64,000 nucleotides of DNA, taken from the NCBI RefSeq assembly GCF_002797495.1, contig NZ_PGEZ01000001.1:1798001-1862000 (forward strand). Direction: 5' to 3'. The notes under the pieces were generated by a model that did no database searches, had not been told where the DNA came from, and was given only the letters and a program-made list of their open reading frames with translations. The number at the start of each line of letters is the position of its first letter. Within the stretch, counting starts at the first letter, position 1. The translations under genes were made by a program, and so were the position numbers. Positions 31,632-39,604 of this stretch are shown here, in pieces. This DNA is from Mumia flava (GTDB lineage Bacteria > Actinomycetota > Actinomycetes > Propionibacteriales > Nocardioidaceae).

Positions 31632-32543
31632 TCAGGCCACGAGCTCCTCGGCCTCGTCGACCACGCGGCGCTCCTCGTCGCGGTTCTTGCGGTACTGCGT
31701 GACGGACCAGACGACCGCCGAGACCCACAGGGCGGCGACCACGACGTACGTCACGGCGGCGACCTGGCCCGACGCGGCCACCCAGTCGCTGCGCAGCAGG
31801 GTGCGGACGTTCGTCAGCACGATCAGGCCACCGACGAGCGAGCCGAGGACGCGCGGCGGGATGTGGCGGACCAGCCAGGCGGCGATCGGCGCCGCGATCA
31901 TGCCGCCGATCAGCAGCGCGAGCGCCCACGAGTAGTTCACGCCCTGCGAGCCGATCCCGACGATGAAGCCGAGGCTCGCGGCGACCGCGACCAGGAACTC
32001 GCTCGTGTCGATCGACCCGATCGTCTTGCGGGGCTCGAGCCGCCCGCTCGCGAGGATCGCCGGCGTGCCGACCGGTCCCCATCCGCCACCGCCGGTGGAG
32101 TCGACGAACCCGGCGACCAGACCGAGCGGCGTGAGGAACCGCTTGCGCAGCGGCTTGCCGAGGTTGTTCTTCGGCAGGCCGGCGACCGTGAACCGCACCA
32201 GCACGTAGACGCCGAGCGCGAGCAGGATCAGCGACATCAGCGGCGCGGCGGTCTCGGTCGAGAGCTGCGAGAGGAACGTCGCGCCGGCGAACGCACCGAT
32301 CGCGCCCGGGATGCCGATCTTGGCGACGACCTTCCAGTCCACGTTCCCGAATCGCCAGTGCGCAGCCCCGGAGACGAGCGTGGTGCCGATCTCGGCGAGG
32401 TGGACCGTCGCCGAGGCTGCGGCCGGGTTGGTGCCGATGGCGAGCAGCAGGGTCGTCGACGTGACGCCGTACGCCATGCCCAGCGATCCGTCGACGAGCT
32501 GGGCGCCGAGCCCGACGAGGGCGAGCAGGAGCAGACTACGCAT
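31632..32543 (-). CDS. TauE/SafE (TSUP) family membrane transporter
   Basis: 303 aa with about eight membrane helices. The family pattern is clear: GLGAQLVDGSLGMAYGVTST at the first helix, AASATVHLAEIGTTLVSGAAH, and the duplicated GLVAGFVDSTGGGGWGPVGT and SIDTSEFLVAVAAS. TSUP proteins export or import sulfite, thiosulfate, sulfoacetate or similar small anions. The substrate cannot be told. ATG 32543 has AGGA 5 nt upstream. It is monocistronic, preceded by an AT-rich region with a direct repeat ACTAGAT. Confidence 0.88.
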   Translation of the reverse strand: MRSLLLLALVGLGAQLVDGSLGMAYGVTSTTLLLAIGTNPAAASATVHLAEIGTTLVSGAAHWRFGNVDWKVVAKIGIPGAIGAFAGATFLSQLSTETAAPLMSLILLALGVYVLVRFTVAGLPKNNLGKPLRKRFLTPLGLVAGFVDSTGGGGWGPVGTPAILASGRLEPRKTIGSIDTSEFLVAVAASLGFIVGIGSQGVNYSWALALLIGGMIAAPIAAWLVRHIPPRVLGSLVGGLIVLTNVRTLLRSDWVAASGQVAAVTYVVVAALWVSAVVWSVTQYRKNRDEERRVVDEAEELVA

Positions 32544-32552
32544 TGTGTCCTC

Positions 32553-32572
32553 ACTAGATTTGGTAACTAGAT
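32553..32572. promoter_or_regulatory. ACTAGAT direct repeat in the TSUP promoter
   Basis: ACTAGAT occurs at 32553-32559 and 32566-32572, 13 bp apart, in an unusually AT-rich stretch just upstream of the exporter gene. Possible regulator site. Confidence 0.35.
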
Positions 32573-32603
32573 CAAGTTGATGCACTTTAAGCGCAAAGAG
32601 AAG

Positions 32604-32621
32604 CGGCGCGCAAGCGCGCCG
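32604..32621 (-). terminator. Hairpin after the WhiB-like gene
   Basis: CGGCGCGC-TT-GCGCGCCG, an 8-bp perfect stem, 62 nt past the WhiB-like stop on the minus strand, followed by CTTCTCTTT. Confidence 0.65.
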
Positions 32622-32682
32622 CGCCCCTTTCTTCGTGGAACCCGCCCCGGCGACCGCACGGTCGCCAGGGCCCACGCCCGCG

Positions 32683-33282
32683 CTACGCCGTCAGCGCACG
32701 CGCCCGGGCGTCCCCGACAACCTCGTCGAACGCGTCCAGCACCGCCTCCAGACTGGGCCGCGCGTCGTCCTTCTCGGCCGGGCGAGGCTCGGGAAGCTCG
32801 CCCCGGTAGCCCCGCAGATGGCGTTTCACCGTCGACAGCGAGCAGCCGAGCCGCTCGGCGAGCTGCGCGAACGTCTCCTTCGGATAGGCACGTCGCACCG
32901 CCACGATCGCGTCGTGGTCGATGCCGCGCCCACCCGCCCGGACGCCGGCGATCGCGTCCAGGTCCACGCTGGCGACGGCGACCCCGAGGCGCTCGCGCAG
33001 CAGCGTGCGGTCGGCCTCGGTCGTGCACGCCGCGTAGCCTGCGACGTCGGCCTCGACCACGGCGCGGTAGAGGCACGCCGTGAGCAGCGGGCACGCCGCG
33101 CAGGCCTGCCTCGCCGCGGCGAGGGCGTTGTGTCGTGCCAGCCAGCTGTCCGGGGTGTCGCTCGCCTCGTCGGCGGGCTCCGCCAGCAGTCCGTACACCT
33201 CCGGCAGCAGCGCACACGCGGGAACGACGTCCTCGCTCAGCGCGATCCGGCGGCCGGCGAGTCTCGAAGTCGACATCTCCAT
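32683..33282 (-). CDS. WhiB-like iron-sulfur protein fused to a helix-turn-helix
   Basis: 199 aa, longer than the usual 80-130 aa Wbl proteins. Four cysteines fit an Fe-S cluster: Cys23, then Cys61-x2-Cys64-x5-Cys70 in CAACPLLTACLYRAV. The usual G(V/I)WGG turn is replaced by GYAACTTEADR, which adds a fifth cysteine (Cys86). The C-terminal part (about 130-160) is a helix-turn-helix, TFAQLAERLGCSLSTVKRHL, absent from standard Wbl proteins. It is probably a redox- or NO-responsive regulator with its own DNA-binding unit. ATG 33282 is chosen, with another at 33276. Monocistronic. Confidence 0.78.
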   Translation of the reverse strand: MEMSTSRLAGRRIALSEDVVPACALLPEVYGLLAEPADEASDTPDSWLARHNALAAARQACAACPLLTACLYRAVVEADVAGYAACTTEADRTLLRERLGVAVASVDLDAIAGVRAGGRGIDHDAIVAVRRAYPKETFAQLAERLGCSLSTVKRHLRGYRGELPEPRPAEKDDARPSLEAVLDAFDEVVGDARARALTA

Positions 33283-33458
33283 GATCCTGCATCCCCTTCA
33301 ACCGATGAGATACAGAGATCGAACCAGCGGCGCGGACCCTCCGATCAGCGCGGAAGTACTCAGATCCGCGGCGGGTCTACTCAGCGATCACTCAGACGTG
33401 TCGCCCAGGTCACACGCTAACGCACCCAGGGGTCACGCCGGCCCGGGTCAGCGACGGG

Positions 33459-34016
33459 TCAGAGGTACATCCCGCCGCCGTGGCCCTCGCCGCCGCGCGT
33501 CTGGTCGCCCGGGTGGGCGCCCGGCCCGGGCGGCTGCCCGGGTGCGCCCGGGAGCGCGCGCCGCATCTGCTGCAGCTGGCTCTGCGCCGCGACCTGCTGG
33601 GCGTAGATCGCCGTCTGGATCCCGTGGAAGAGACCCTCGAGCCAGCCGACGAGCTGGGCCTGGGCGATCCGGAGCTCGTCGTCGCTCGGCGTCTGCTCTC
33701 CGAAGGGGAGGCTCAAGCGCTCGAGCTCGTCGATCAGCTCGGGTGCGAGCCCGTCCTCGAGCTCCTTGACCGACGTGCGATGGATCTCCGCCAGCCTCGC
33801 CCGGCTGGCCGCGTCCAGGGGCGCGGCCTTCACCTCCTCGAGCAGCTGACGGATCATGCTCCCGATCCGCATCACCTTCGCCGGCTGCTCGACCAGGTCC
33901 GTCACCGACGTCGGCTCGTCCTCGTCCGGCTCGGGAACCGGTCCGCCGTCCGGGCCGATCACCTGACGCGTCTCGGTGCGGTCGTGGAAGCCTTCGCCTG
34001 ACGTCTCGGCTGACAT
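33459..34016 (-). CDS. bpa: Bacterial proteasome activator Bpa
   Basis: 185 aa. The conserved core LVEQPAKVMRIGSMIRQLLE, APLDAASRARLAEIHRTSVK, GLAPELIDELERLSLPF and RIAQAQLVGWLEGLFHGIQT matches Bpa (PafE), an ATP-independent ring that opens the 20S proteasome gate for unfolded proteins. The C-terminus ends GGMYL, a hydrophobic-Tyr-X motif that docks in proteasome pockets. A Gly/Pro-rich linker precedes it. TACAGT lies 7 nt before ATG 34016, so it may have its own leaderless transcript although the epimerase gene ends 14 bp upstream. It implies that the genome encodes a proteasome. Confidence 0.93.
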   Translation of the reverse strand: MSAETSGEGFHDRTETRQVIGPDGGPVPEPDEDEPTSVTDLVEQPAKVMRIGSMIRQLLEEVKAAPLDAASRARLAEIHRTSVKELEDGLAPELIDELERLSLPFGEQTPSDDELRIAQAQLVGWLEGLFHGIQTAIYAQQVAAQSQLQQMRRALPGAPGQPPGPGAHPGDQTRGGEGHGGGMYL

Positions 34017-34030
34017 GCGCCCCACTGTAG

Positions 34031-34906
34031 TCAGCGACCGCGGACGTCCCCAGACTCCGCCCGGTCGATCCCGCAGGACATCGTGGCCGCCTCTCCCGGC
34101 CGGAGCCGGATGAGCCCGATCCCGCTGGCGAAGGCGTCGGGCGGGCACGTGCAGGGCTCCACCGCCGCGCAGCCGCCGGACTCCGGGGTGTAGACCTGCA
34201 TCCACCGCACCGCCGCGTCGCCCCACAGCCGGGTGCGGCCGAGCCGCACGCCGACCCGGCCGTCCTCGGCATCGCGGACCAGGTCGCCGTACGCGGTGTC
34301 CAGACCCGCGCCGGCCGCCCGCCGTGCCGTACGGAAGTCGACCCTGCTGCCGTCGACCTCGGCGACGCCGGTCGGCAGGAGGCGCTCGGGATCGGTCCGC
34401 ACGTAGGTCCGCGCCGCCACCTGGAGGTCGTCGTCCGGGCCGTGCCGCACGTACGGGTGGAAGCCGCACCCGAACGGCGCGACCACGTCCCCGATGTTCG
34501 TCCCCGTCACCGCGACGGTGAGACCGAGCTCGGCGTCCAGCGCGTAGCGGACCTCGACATCGACGTCGAACGGGTAGCCCTCGGAGCGGGGCACGGCGAC
34601 CCCGACCCGCACCTCGTCGGCCCGGTGCTCCCGGACCTCCCAGTCGATCGCGGTCACCAGCCCGTGCAGCGCGGTCCCGCGCTCCGGCTCGGTGACCGGG
34701 AGCCGCAGGCTCGACCCGTCGAAGACGTACGCGCCGTCGGCCAGGCGGTTCGGCCACGGTGCCAGGACCGCACCGCGGTAGTCGGGGTGCGCTCCGTGGC
34801 CGTCCTGCGGGACCACGACGTCCTCGTCGCCGAACCGCAGCTGCGCCAGGCTCCCGCCGTACGGGTTAGACGTCGCCGTCCACCGCCCGGCCGCGATCGT
34901 GATCAC
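34031..34906 (-). CDS. Aldose 1-epimerase family protein
   Basis: 291 aa. GTG 34906 overlaps the stop of the quinone reductase gene (GTGA). Galactose mutarotase-like beta-sandwich features are present: YGGSLAQLRFG, VLAPWPNRLADGAYVFDG, ALHGLVTAIDWEV with a catalytic histidine, FGCGFHPYVR with the second histidine, and VQVYTP-like MQVYTPESGGCAAVEP with the catalytic glutamate. It interconverts anomers of aldoses such as glucose or galactose. Co-transcription with a quinone reductase has no clear pathway meaning. Confidence 0.9.
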   Translation of the reverse strand: MITIAAGRWTATSNPYGGSLAQLRFGDEDVVVPQDGHGAHPDYRGAVLAPWPNRLADGAYVFDGSSLRLPVTEPERGTALHGLVTAIDWEVREHRADEVRVGVAVPRSEGYPFDVDVEVRYALDAELGLTVAVTGTNIGDVVAPFGCGFHPYVRHGPDDDLQVAARTYVRTDPERLLPTGVAEVDGSRVDFRTARRAAGAGLDTAYGDLVRDAEDGRVGVRLGRTRLWGDAAVRWMQVYTPESGGCAAVEPCTCPPDAFASGIGLIRLRPGEAATMSCGIDRAESGDVRGR

Positions 34907-35880
34907 GGTGTCAGGACGACCTTGCCGATGTTGCCGCTGTCGTCGAGGATGCGGTGCGCAGCAGCGACGTCGTCGAGGCCCAGCACCGTGTCCACGACCG
35001 GCACGAGCGTCTCGTCGGAGTACAGCGGCCATGTGCTCTCCACCAGCTCGGCGACGATCCCCGCCTTCTCGCGGGCCGGACGCGCCCGCAGGCTCGTCGC
35101 GGCGACGCTGCCGCGCTTGGCAAGCAGACGGGACAGGTCGAGCTCGCCCCTGGTGCCGCCCTGCATCCCGATCACGACGATCCGACCGCCGACCGCGAGG
35201 GCCTCGACGTTGCGCGGGAGGTACTTCGCTCCGACGATGTCGAGGATCACGTCCGCCCCGCGCCCCTCCGTCGCGCCGGCGACCTCCTCGACGAAGTCCG
35301 CCTCGCGGTAGTTGATCGCGACGTCGGCGCCGAGCATCCGGCACGCCTCGACCTTGCGGTCGGACCCGGCGGTGGCCACGACCGTGGCTCCGAACGCCTT
35401 GCCCATCTGGATCGCCGTAGTCCCGATCCCCGACGCGCCGCCGTGCACGAGCAGGGTCTCGCCGGGCTGCAGGTCACCCAGCATGAAGACGTTGGACCAG
35501 ACCGTGGCCGCGGTCTCCATCAGCCCGCCCGCCTGCACCGGATCCATCCCGTCCGGCAGCGGCGCGAGCTGGCCCTCGGGGACCGCGACCTGCTCGGCGT
35601 AGCCTCCCGCGGACAGGAGGGCGACCACCGGGTCGCCCGGGCGCCACCGCGTCACGTCGGCCCCGACGGTGCGGACGACGCCCGAGCACTCGAGCCCGAG
35701 CACGTCGGTCGCGCCCTTCGGCGGCGGGTAGAACCCCTGCCGCTGCAGCACGTCCGCGCGGTTCACGCCCGCTGCGACCACGTCCAGCACGACCTCGTCC
35801 GGTCCCGGCTCGGGGATGGGTCGCTCGACCACCCTCAGCTGCTCGGGACCGCCCGGCTCCTCCACGACCACAGCGCGCAT
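34903..35880 (-). CDS. NAD(P)H:quinone oxidoreductase, zeta-crystallin-like
   Basis: 325 aa of the medium-chain dehydrogenase family without the catalytic zinc ligands. Seen: MRAVVVEEPGGPEQL, AGVNRADVLQRQGFYPPPKG, GLECSGVV, LMETAATVWSNVF, the Rossmann loop VHGGASGIGTTAIQMGKAFG and GGRIVVIGMQGG. This is the PIG3/quinone reductase branch, which reduces quinones with NADPH. TACGGT ends 6 nt before ATG 35880. It heads an operon with the epimerase gene and perhaps bpa. Confidence 0.92.
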   Translation of the reverse strand: MRAVVVEEPGGPEQLRVVERPIPEPGPDEVVLDVVAAGVNRADVLQRQGFYPPPKGATDVLGLECSGVVRTVGADVTRWRPGDPVVALLSAGGYAEQVAVPEGQLAPLPDGMDPVQAGGLMETAATVWSNVFMLGDLQPGETLLVHGGASGIGTTAIQMGKAFGATVVATAGSDRKVEACRMLGADVAINYREADFVEEVAGATEGRGADVILDIVGAKYLPRNVEALAVGGRIVVIGMQGGTRGELDLSRLLAKRGSVAATSLRARPAREKAGIVAELVESTWPLYSDETLVPVVDTVLGLDDVAAAHRILDDSGNIGKVVLTP

Positions 35881-35886
35881 GCGCTC

Positions 35887-35892
35887 ACCGTA
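35887..35892 (-). promoter_or_regulatory. -10 box of the quinone reductase operon (leaderless)
   Basis: TACGGT on the minus strand followed by 6 nt and ATG 35880. Confidence 0.55.
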
Positions 35893-35912
35893 CTTCCCGC
35901 CGGCGACGACGC

Positions 35913-36173
35913 TCAGGGGCGGCGCGAGGCAAGGTCGCGCACCCGGCGCAGCGCGTCGCTCACGTCACCGCCGGTGCCTCCGGCCGTCGCCGCCGCGTAG
36001 CCGACCAGGAAGGCGGTCAGCGGGGCGGCGGGCCGCGCCACCGCGTGCGCGACGTCACGAGCCGCGTCCAGGATCTCCCCCAGGTCGTAGTCCGGTGCGA
36101 TGCCGAGCTCGCGGCACACCTCGTCGCTCCACGCCTGGAGGTCGTTCGCGGGCTCGTCGGGCTGGTCCGTCAT
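35913..36173 (-). CDS. DUF6457 small protein linked to MobA
   Basis: 86 aa. The pattern LQAWSDEVCRELGIAPDYDL followed by DVAHAVARPAAPLTAFLVGY matches DUF6457, a small helical domain found beside or fused to molybdenum-cofactor guanylyltransferases in actinobacteria. The ATG overlaps the stop of the MobA-like gene (ATGA), so they are translated together. Its role is unknown; a partner or stabiliser of MobA is an inference from this coupling. Confidence 0.8.
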   Translation of the reverse strand: MTDQPDEPANDLQAWSDEVCRELGIAPDYDLGEILDAARDVAHAVARPAAPLTAFLVGYAAATAGGTGGDVSDALRRVRDLASRRP

Positions 36174-36745
36174 GGGCCCGACGGTACGTCCTCGGGCGTG
36201 TCCACGTCATGGGTCTCGCCTGCGCGCGCCGGAACCTCCACGGCCTCGAGCTCCCCGAGCAGGGACCGCACGGACGCGTCCGACCAGTCGCGCCTACGTC
36301 CGAGCGCCCGGTCCAGGCCCGCACGGCGCCAGAGCCCGCACAGCAGCTGGAGCCGCCCGACGTCGTCGATCAGCAGCGCCCCGTCGGCGCTCGACCGCGT
36401 CGCGAGCCCACGGTGCAGACGCGCCACGGTCCCGCCGTCGACGTACGGCAGGTCGCCGGCGACCACGACCACGAGCCGGTCGACCGGACCCGGCAGGAGC
36501 CGCAACGCGGCCGCGACGGCCTGCGCCGGGCCCGATCCCGCGGGGTGCTCACGCGTCCAGCGGACGGGCCGGACGGTCCGGCGGGCAGGACCGACGACGA
36601 CCGTACGGTCGGCCCCGGCCGTCGCGGTCAGCACCCGGTCGAGCAGGGTCGCACCGTCGACGGTGACCGCCAGCTTGTCGCCGCCGAAGCGCGAGGCCCG
36701 CCCGCCGGCCAGCACCACGGCGTCGTACCCGGAGGTCTCGGTCAC
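36170..36745 (-). CDS. mobA: Molybdenum cofactor guanylyltransferase (MobA-like)
   Basis: 191 aa. The N-terminal nucleotide-binding signature VVLAGGRASRFGGDKLAVTV and the later VVVVAGDLPYVDGGTV (metal-binding aspartate) define a MobA-like NTP transferase, which attaches GMP to molybdopterin. The C-terminus LLCGLWRRAGLDRAL fits MobA. GTG 36745 is preceded by GGAGGGTGGAGT. It is upstream of, and overlaps, the DUF6457 gene. A CofC/MocA-type function is a less likely alternative. Confidence 0.85.
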   Translation of the reverse strand: MTETSGYDAVVLAGGRASRFGGDKLAVTVDGATLLDRVLTATAGADRTVVVGPARRTVRPVRWTREHPAGSGPAQAVAAALRLLPGPVDRLVVVVAGDLPYVDGGTVARLHRGLATRSSADGALLIDDVGRLQLLCGLWRRAGLDRALGRRRDWSDASVRSLLGELEAVEVPARAGETHDVDTPEDVPSGP

Positions 36746-36790
36746 ACTCCACCCTCCCGCACCCTGGGGTCGGGCTGCAAAGATGGAGGG

Positions 36791-37621
36791 ATGCAGGTCG
36801 CACTGGTGCAGCTGAGCGCGACGAGCGATCCCGACGACAACCGCAAGCAGGTCGACGAGGTCCTCGGCCGCCTCGACGGATCGGATCGCCTCGACCTCGT
36901 GGTGCTTCCCGAGGCGTCGATGCGCGACTTCGGGGACCCCGACGACGACCTCGCGGCCGACGCCGAGACGCTCGACGGTCCCTTCGTCACCCTGCTGGCG
37001 CAGCACGCGCAACGCCTCGACGCCACCGTCGTCGCCGGCACGTTCGAGCGCCCGACCGACGGCACCGGAGCGGCCGAGAGCGACCGCTCCCTCCCGTACA
37101 ACACCCTCGTCGCGCTCGGCCCGGACGGCTCGCTGCGCGCGGCGTACCGCAAGATCCACCTGTACGACTCGTTCGGCTACCTCGAGTCCGAGCGACTCTC
37201 GGCGGGAGCGGTCTCCCCGGTCGTGGTCGACGTCGCCGGGCGCCGCGTCGGCCTGATGACCTGCTACGACCTGCGCTTCCCCGAGATGTCGCGGATGCTC
37301 GTCGACGCGGGCGCGGACGTGCTCTGCGTGCCGGCCGCGTGGGTGCGTGGTCCGCTCAAGGAAGACCACTGGGAGACCCTGCTGCGAGCGCGCGCGATCG
37401 AGAACACCGTCGACGTGATCGCGGCCGACCAGTGCGGGCGATACGTCGGCCGCACGATGGCCGTCGACCCGTTGGGGGTGGTCGTCGCCTCGGCCGGCGA
37501 GGCACCGGGCGTCGTCCGGGCGAGCCTGACGACCGACCGCCTCACCCTCGCGCGCCGCACGAACCCCTCGCTCGCCAACCGCCGGATCACGTCCGGCTCG
37601 ACCGGCGGAGCCCCGGCATGA
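36791..37621 (+). CDS. Carbon-nitrogen hydrolase (nitrilase superfamily amidase)
   Basis: 276 aa with the full catalytic triad: Glu41 (VVLPEAS), Lys121 (AYRKIHLYDSFGY) and Cys158 (LMTCYDLRFPEM). The YRKIHLYD and CYDLRFPE patterns resemble the Nit1 branch, deaminated-glutathione amidases that repair metabolite damage. This function is an inference. Start ATG 36791 has AAAGAT ending 6 nt upstream. A membrane-protein gene overlaps its end (ATGA). Confidence 0.88.
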   Translation: MQVALVQLSATSDPDDNRKQVDEVLGRLDGSDRLDLVVLPEASMRDFGDPDDDLAADAETLDGPFVTLLAQHAQRLDATVVAGTFERPTDGTGAAESDRSLPYNTLVALGPDGSLRAAYRKIHLYDSFGYLESERLSAGAVSPVVVDVAGRRVGLMTCYDLRFPEMSRMLVDAGADVLCVPAAWVRGPLKEDHWETLLRARAIENTVDVIAADQCGRYVGRTMAVDPLGVVVASAGEAPGVVRASLTTDRLTLARRTNPSLANRRITSGSTGGAPA

Positions 37622-38703
37622 GCGGTGCTCGCACCCAGCAGGGCGGTCGCCGCGCCGCGCCGCGCCGGCGCGCGGCGGACACGCTCAGCTACATCCCGCC
37701 CGTGCGCGAGCCGCGCTTCACCGTCAAGGCCCTGCGCGCGGCCGGGATCAGCGGGCTGTTCCTCGCCTGGCTCGCCGGGTTCGCCGTCGCGCTCACCTCG
37801 GTCGTCGCCGTCGGGTTTCCCGACACCTTCGCGCGCTACGGCGCGGGGCTGCTGACCGTCGTCTTCGTCGTCGGGACCGCCCGCCGCAGCGGCGGACGCG
37901 CGACGCTGTGGGGCGTGCTCGCGCTCGCACTCGTCGGCGTCGCGCTCTTCACGACCTGGTCCTGGGCGATCGCCGCCGGGTCCGTGGTGGCGGCCGTCTT
38001 CGCGGCCGTCTGGGCGGTGCTGATCACCCGGCCCGCGGCCCGGGTCGGGTCGGTGGTCCGGGAGTACGTGATCGCACTCGTCGTCGCCAGCAGCGGCACG
38101 GCCGCCGTGGCCGCATGGGACGCCACCGTCGAGTACCGCCGCTACTACCTGATCGTGCTGATCGTCGCGCTCGCGATCACGTTCGGGATCGTCTGGAGCC
38201 TGGGAGCGGGACTGCACGGGCTCGGCCGCCGCGGCGTCGCCCTGATCATCGGCGGCGCCGCCCTGCTCGCCCTCGTGCTGCTCTACAGCACCGCCGTCCG
38301 CCAGTACGGCTCGGCCGAGGTCGTCGACGCGATCGACCGGACGGCGGCGTGGCTCCACGACACCACCGGCGGCGTCCCGCGTCCCGCCGAGGTCCTCGTG
38401 GGCTTCCCCGCGCTGGTCTGGGGGATCAGCACGCGCTCGCACCGCCGCCAGGGCTGGTGGATGTGCGCGTTCGGCGTCGTCGGCACGGCGGTGATGACCA
38501 CCGCGCTCGCGTCCCCGAACGCCGACACCACCTACGTCGCGCTGTCGACCCTCTACTCGGCGATCCTCGGCCTGGCCATCGGCCTGGTGATCCGCTCGCT
38601 CGATCCGGGCTCGACCTCGAAGTCCGGGCAGCGCGCCGCACGCCGCGCCTCGGCTCAGGACGAGATCCGTCCGGAGCCCGCGCGGTCCCACGCCCTGAAG
38701 TAG
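37618..38703 (+). CDS. Multi-pass membrane protein of unknown function
   Basis: 361 aa. A charged Arg-rich N-terminus (GGRRAAPRRRAADTLSYIPP) is followed by about nine or ten hydrophobic helices between residues 40 and 330 and a polar tail ending RSHALK. No known motif is recognised. It overlaps the amidase stop by ATGA, so it is in the same operon. The tail ends 102 bp before tRNA-Ser. Confidence 0.75.
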   Translation: MSGARTQQGGRRAAPRRRAADTLSYIPPVREPRFTVKALRAAGISGLFLAWLAGFAVALTSVVAVGFPDTFARYGAGLLTVVFVVGTARRSGGRATLWGVLALALVGVALFTTWSWAIAAGSVVAAVFAAVWAVLITRPAARVGSVVREYVIALVVASSGTAAVAAWDATVEYRRYYLIVLIVALAITFGIVWSLGAGLHGLGRRGVALIIGGAALLALVLLYSTAVRQYGSAEVVDAIDRTAAWLHDTTGGVPRPAEVLVGFPALVWGISTRSHRRQGWWMCAFGVVGTAVMTTALASPNADTTYVALSTLYSAILGLAIGLVIRSLDPGSTSKSGQRAARRASAQDEIRPEPARSHALK

Positions 38704-38805
38704 CCCCGCCGCGACGGCACCGCCTCCGCCCCGGCCCCTCGAACCACCGTGCACGGGCGCGGATGGAACAATCGGCACCGGGTCGACGCCACGGCGACGG
38801 TCCGA

Positions 38806-38894
38806 GGAGGGGTGCCGGAGTGGCCGATCGGAACCGCCTTGAAAGCGGTCGCTGGCAGAGATGTCAGCCGCGGGTTCGAATCCCGCCCCCTCTG
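38806..38894 (+). tRNA. tRNA-Ser (anticodon UGA)
   Basis: 89 nt. Acceptor arms GGAGGGG/CCCCTCT, anticodon loop CTTGAAA with stem ACCGC/GCGGT, long variable arm typical of tRNA-Ser, T-arm GCGGG-TTCGAAT-CCCGC and discriminator G. CCA is not encoded. It reads UCA and other UCN codons. Confidence 0.95.
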
Positions 38895-38898
38895 CCCC

Positions 38899-39381
38899 AT
38901 GAACGACACCACGAAGAGCACCAGCACGTACCGCCTCGCCCTCGTCCACGCGATGCGGCTGTTCGGCGTGCGCATGATGATCGCCGCGGCGCTCGCGATC
39001 CTCGCCGCCGTGCTGCTCACGATCGGCGGCGCCGCCCAGGTCTGGGGCTTCGTCGTCGCGGTGGTGTGCGGACTGACGGTGGTCGTGTCGTTCGTGGCGG
39101 TGCTGAGGCCGGCCCGGATCATCACGCTCACGACCAGCGGGTACCAGGTCCACCGGCTCCGTGACGCCGGCGTGCGGTCGGCGGCGTGGACCCTGGTCGA
39201 GCGGGTCGACGACAAGCCCAACGAGCACGGCGGCACCGATCTCGTGATCGGGCTCGAGCAGGGACGCACCACGCGCGTGCCGATGGCGCTGCTCGGACCG
39301 CGGGCCCTGGAGCTCCAGCGGGAGATCCGCGCCCGTCTCGACGCAGGGCACGGATACCGACCGCTCGAGCCGCCCGCCTGA
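38899..39381 (+). CDS. PH-domain-like two-helix membrane protein
   Basis: 160 aa. Two membrane helices (about 26-47 and 51-72) are followed by a soluble domain (ARIITLTTSGYQVHRLRDAG, WTLVERVDDKP, TDLVIGLEQGRTTRVPMALL, ALELQREIRARLD) that looks like a bacterial PH-like fold. Function unknown. The first ATG lies just 4 nt after the mature tRNA-Ser end, so no ribosome site is possible if the tRNA is excised; translation would be leaderless or begin at ATG 38953 (MRLFGVRMM). Confidence 0.72.
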   Translation: MNDTTKSTSTYRLALVHAMRLFGVRMMIAAALAILAAVLLTIGGAAQVWGFVVAVVCGLTVVVSFVAVLRPARIITLTTSGYQVHRLRDAGVRSAAWTLVERVDDKPNEHGGTDLVIGLEQGRTTRVPMALLGPRALELQREIRARLDAGHGYRPLEPPA

Positions 39382-39445
39382 AACCCGTCCGCGGACCCAG
39401 TCGGCGCACGCGCGCCGGGCACCTTGTACGCTGGGGCCGCACCCG

Positions 39446-39532
39446 GGAGGTGTCGCATAGTGGCCTAGTGCGCCCGCCTGCTAAGCGGGTTGAGGTTGAA
39501 ACCTCTCGCGGGTTCAAATCCCGCCACCTCCG
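39446..39532 (+). tRNA. tRNA-Ser (anticodon GCU)
   Basis: 87 nt. Acceptor arms GGAGGTG/CACCTCC, anticodon loop CTGCTAA with stem CCCGC/GCGGG, long variable arm TTGAGGTTGAAACCTCT, T-arm GCGGG-TTCAAAT-CCCGC, discriminator G. CCA is not encoded. It reads AGC and AGU. Confidence 0.95.
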
Positions 39533-39536
39533 CAAT

Positions 39537-39578
39537 ACGCCGACGCGGCACGTGGTTCTCCACGTGCCGCGTCGGCGT
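39537..39578. terminator. 19-bp hairpin after tRNA-Ser(GCU)
   Basis: Perfect 19-bp stem with a TTCT loop, starting 4 nt after the tRNA. It also lies 26 nt past the stop of the convergent esterase gene, so it may serve both strands. Confidence 0.85.
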
Positions 39579-39604
39579 TCGTCACTTCCGAGGGTCCGGG
39601 CGAG

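Noticed and set aside
38806-39532. Possible integration (att) sites at the two tRNA-Ser 3' ends
   Set aside because: No integrase gene and no direct repeat of the tRNA 3' ends is seen in the window.
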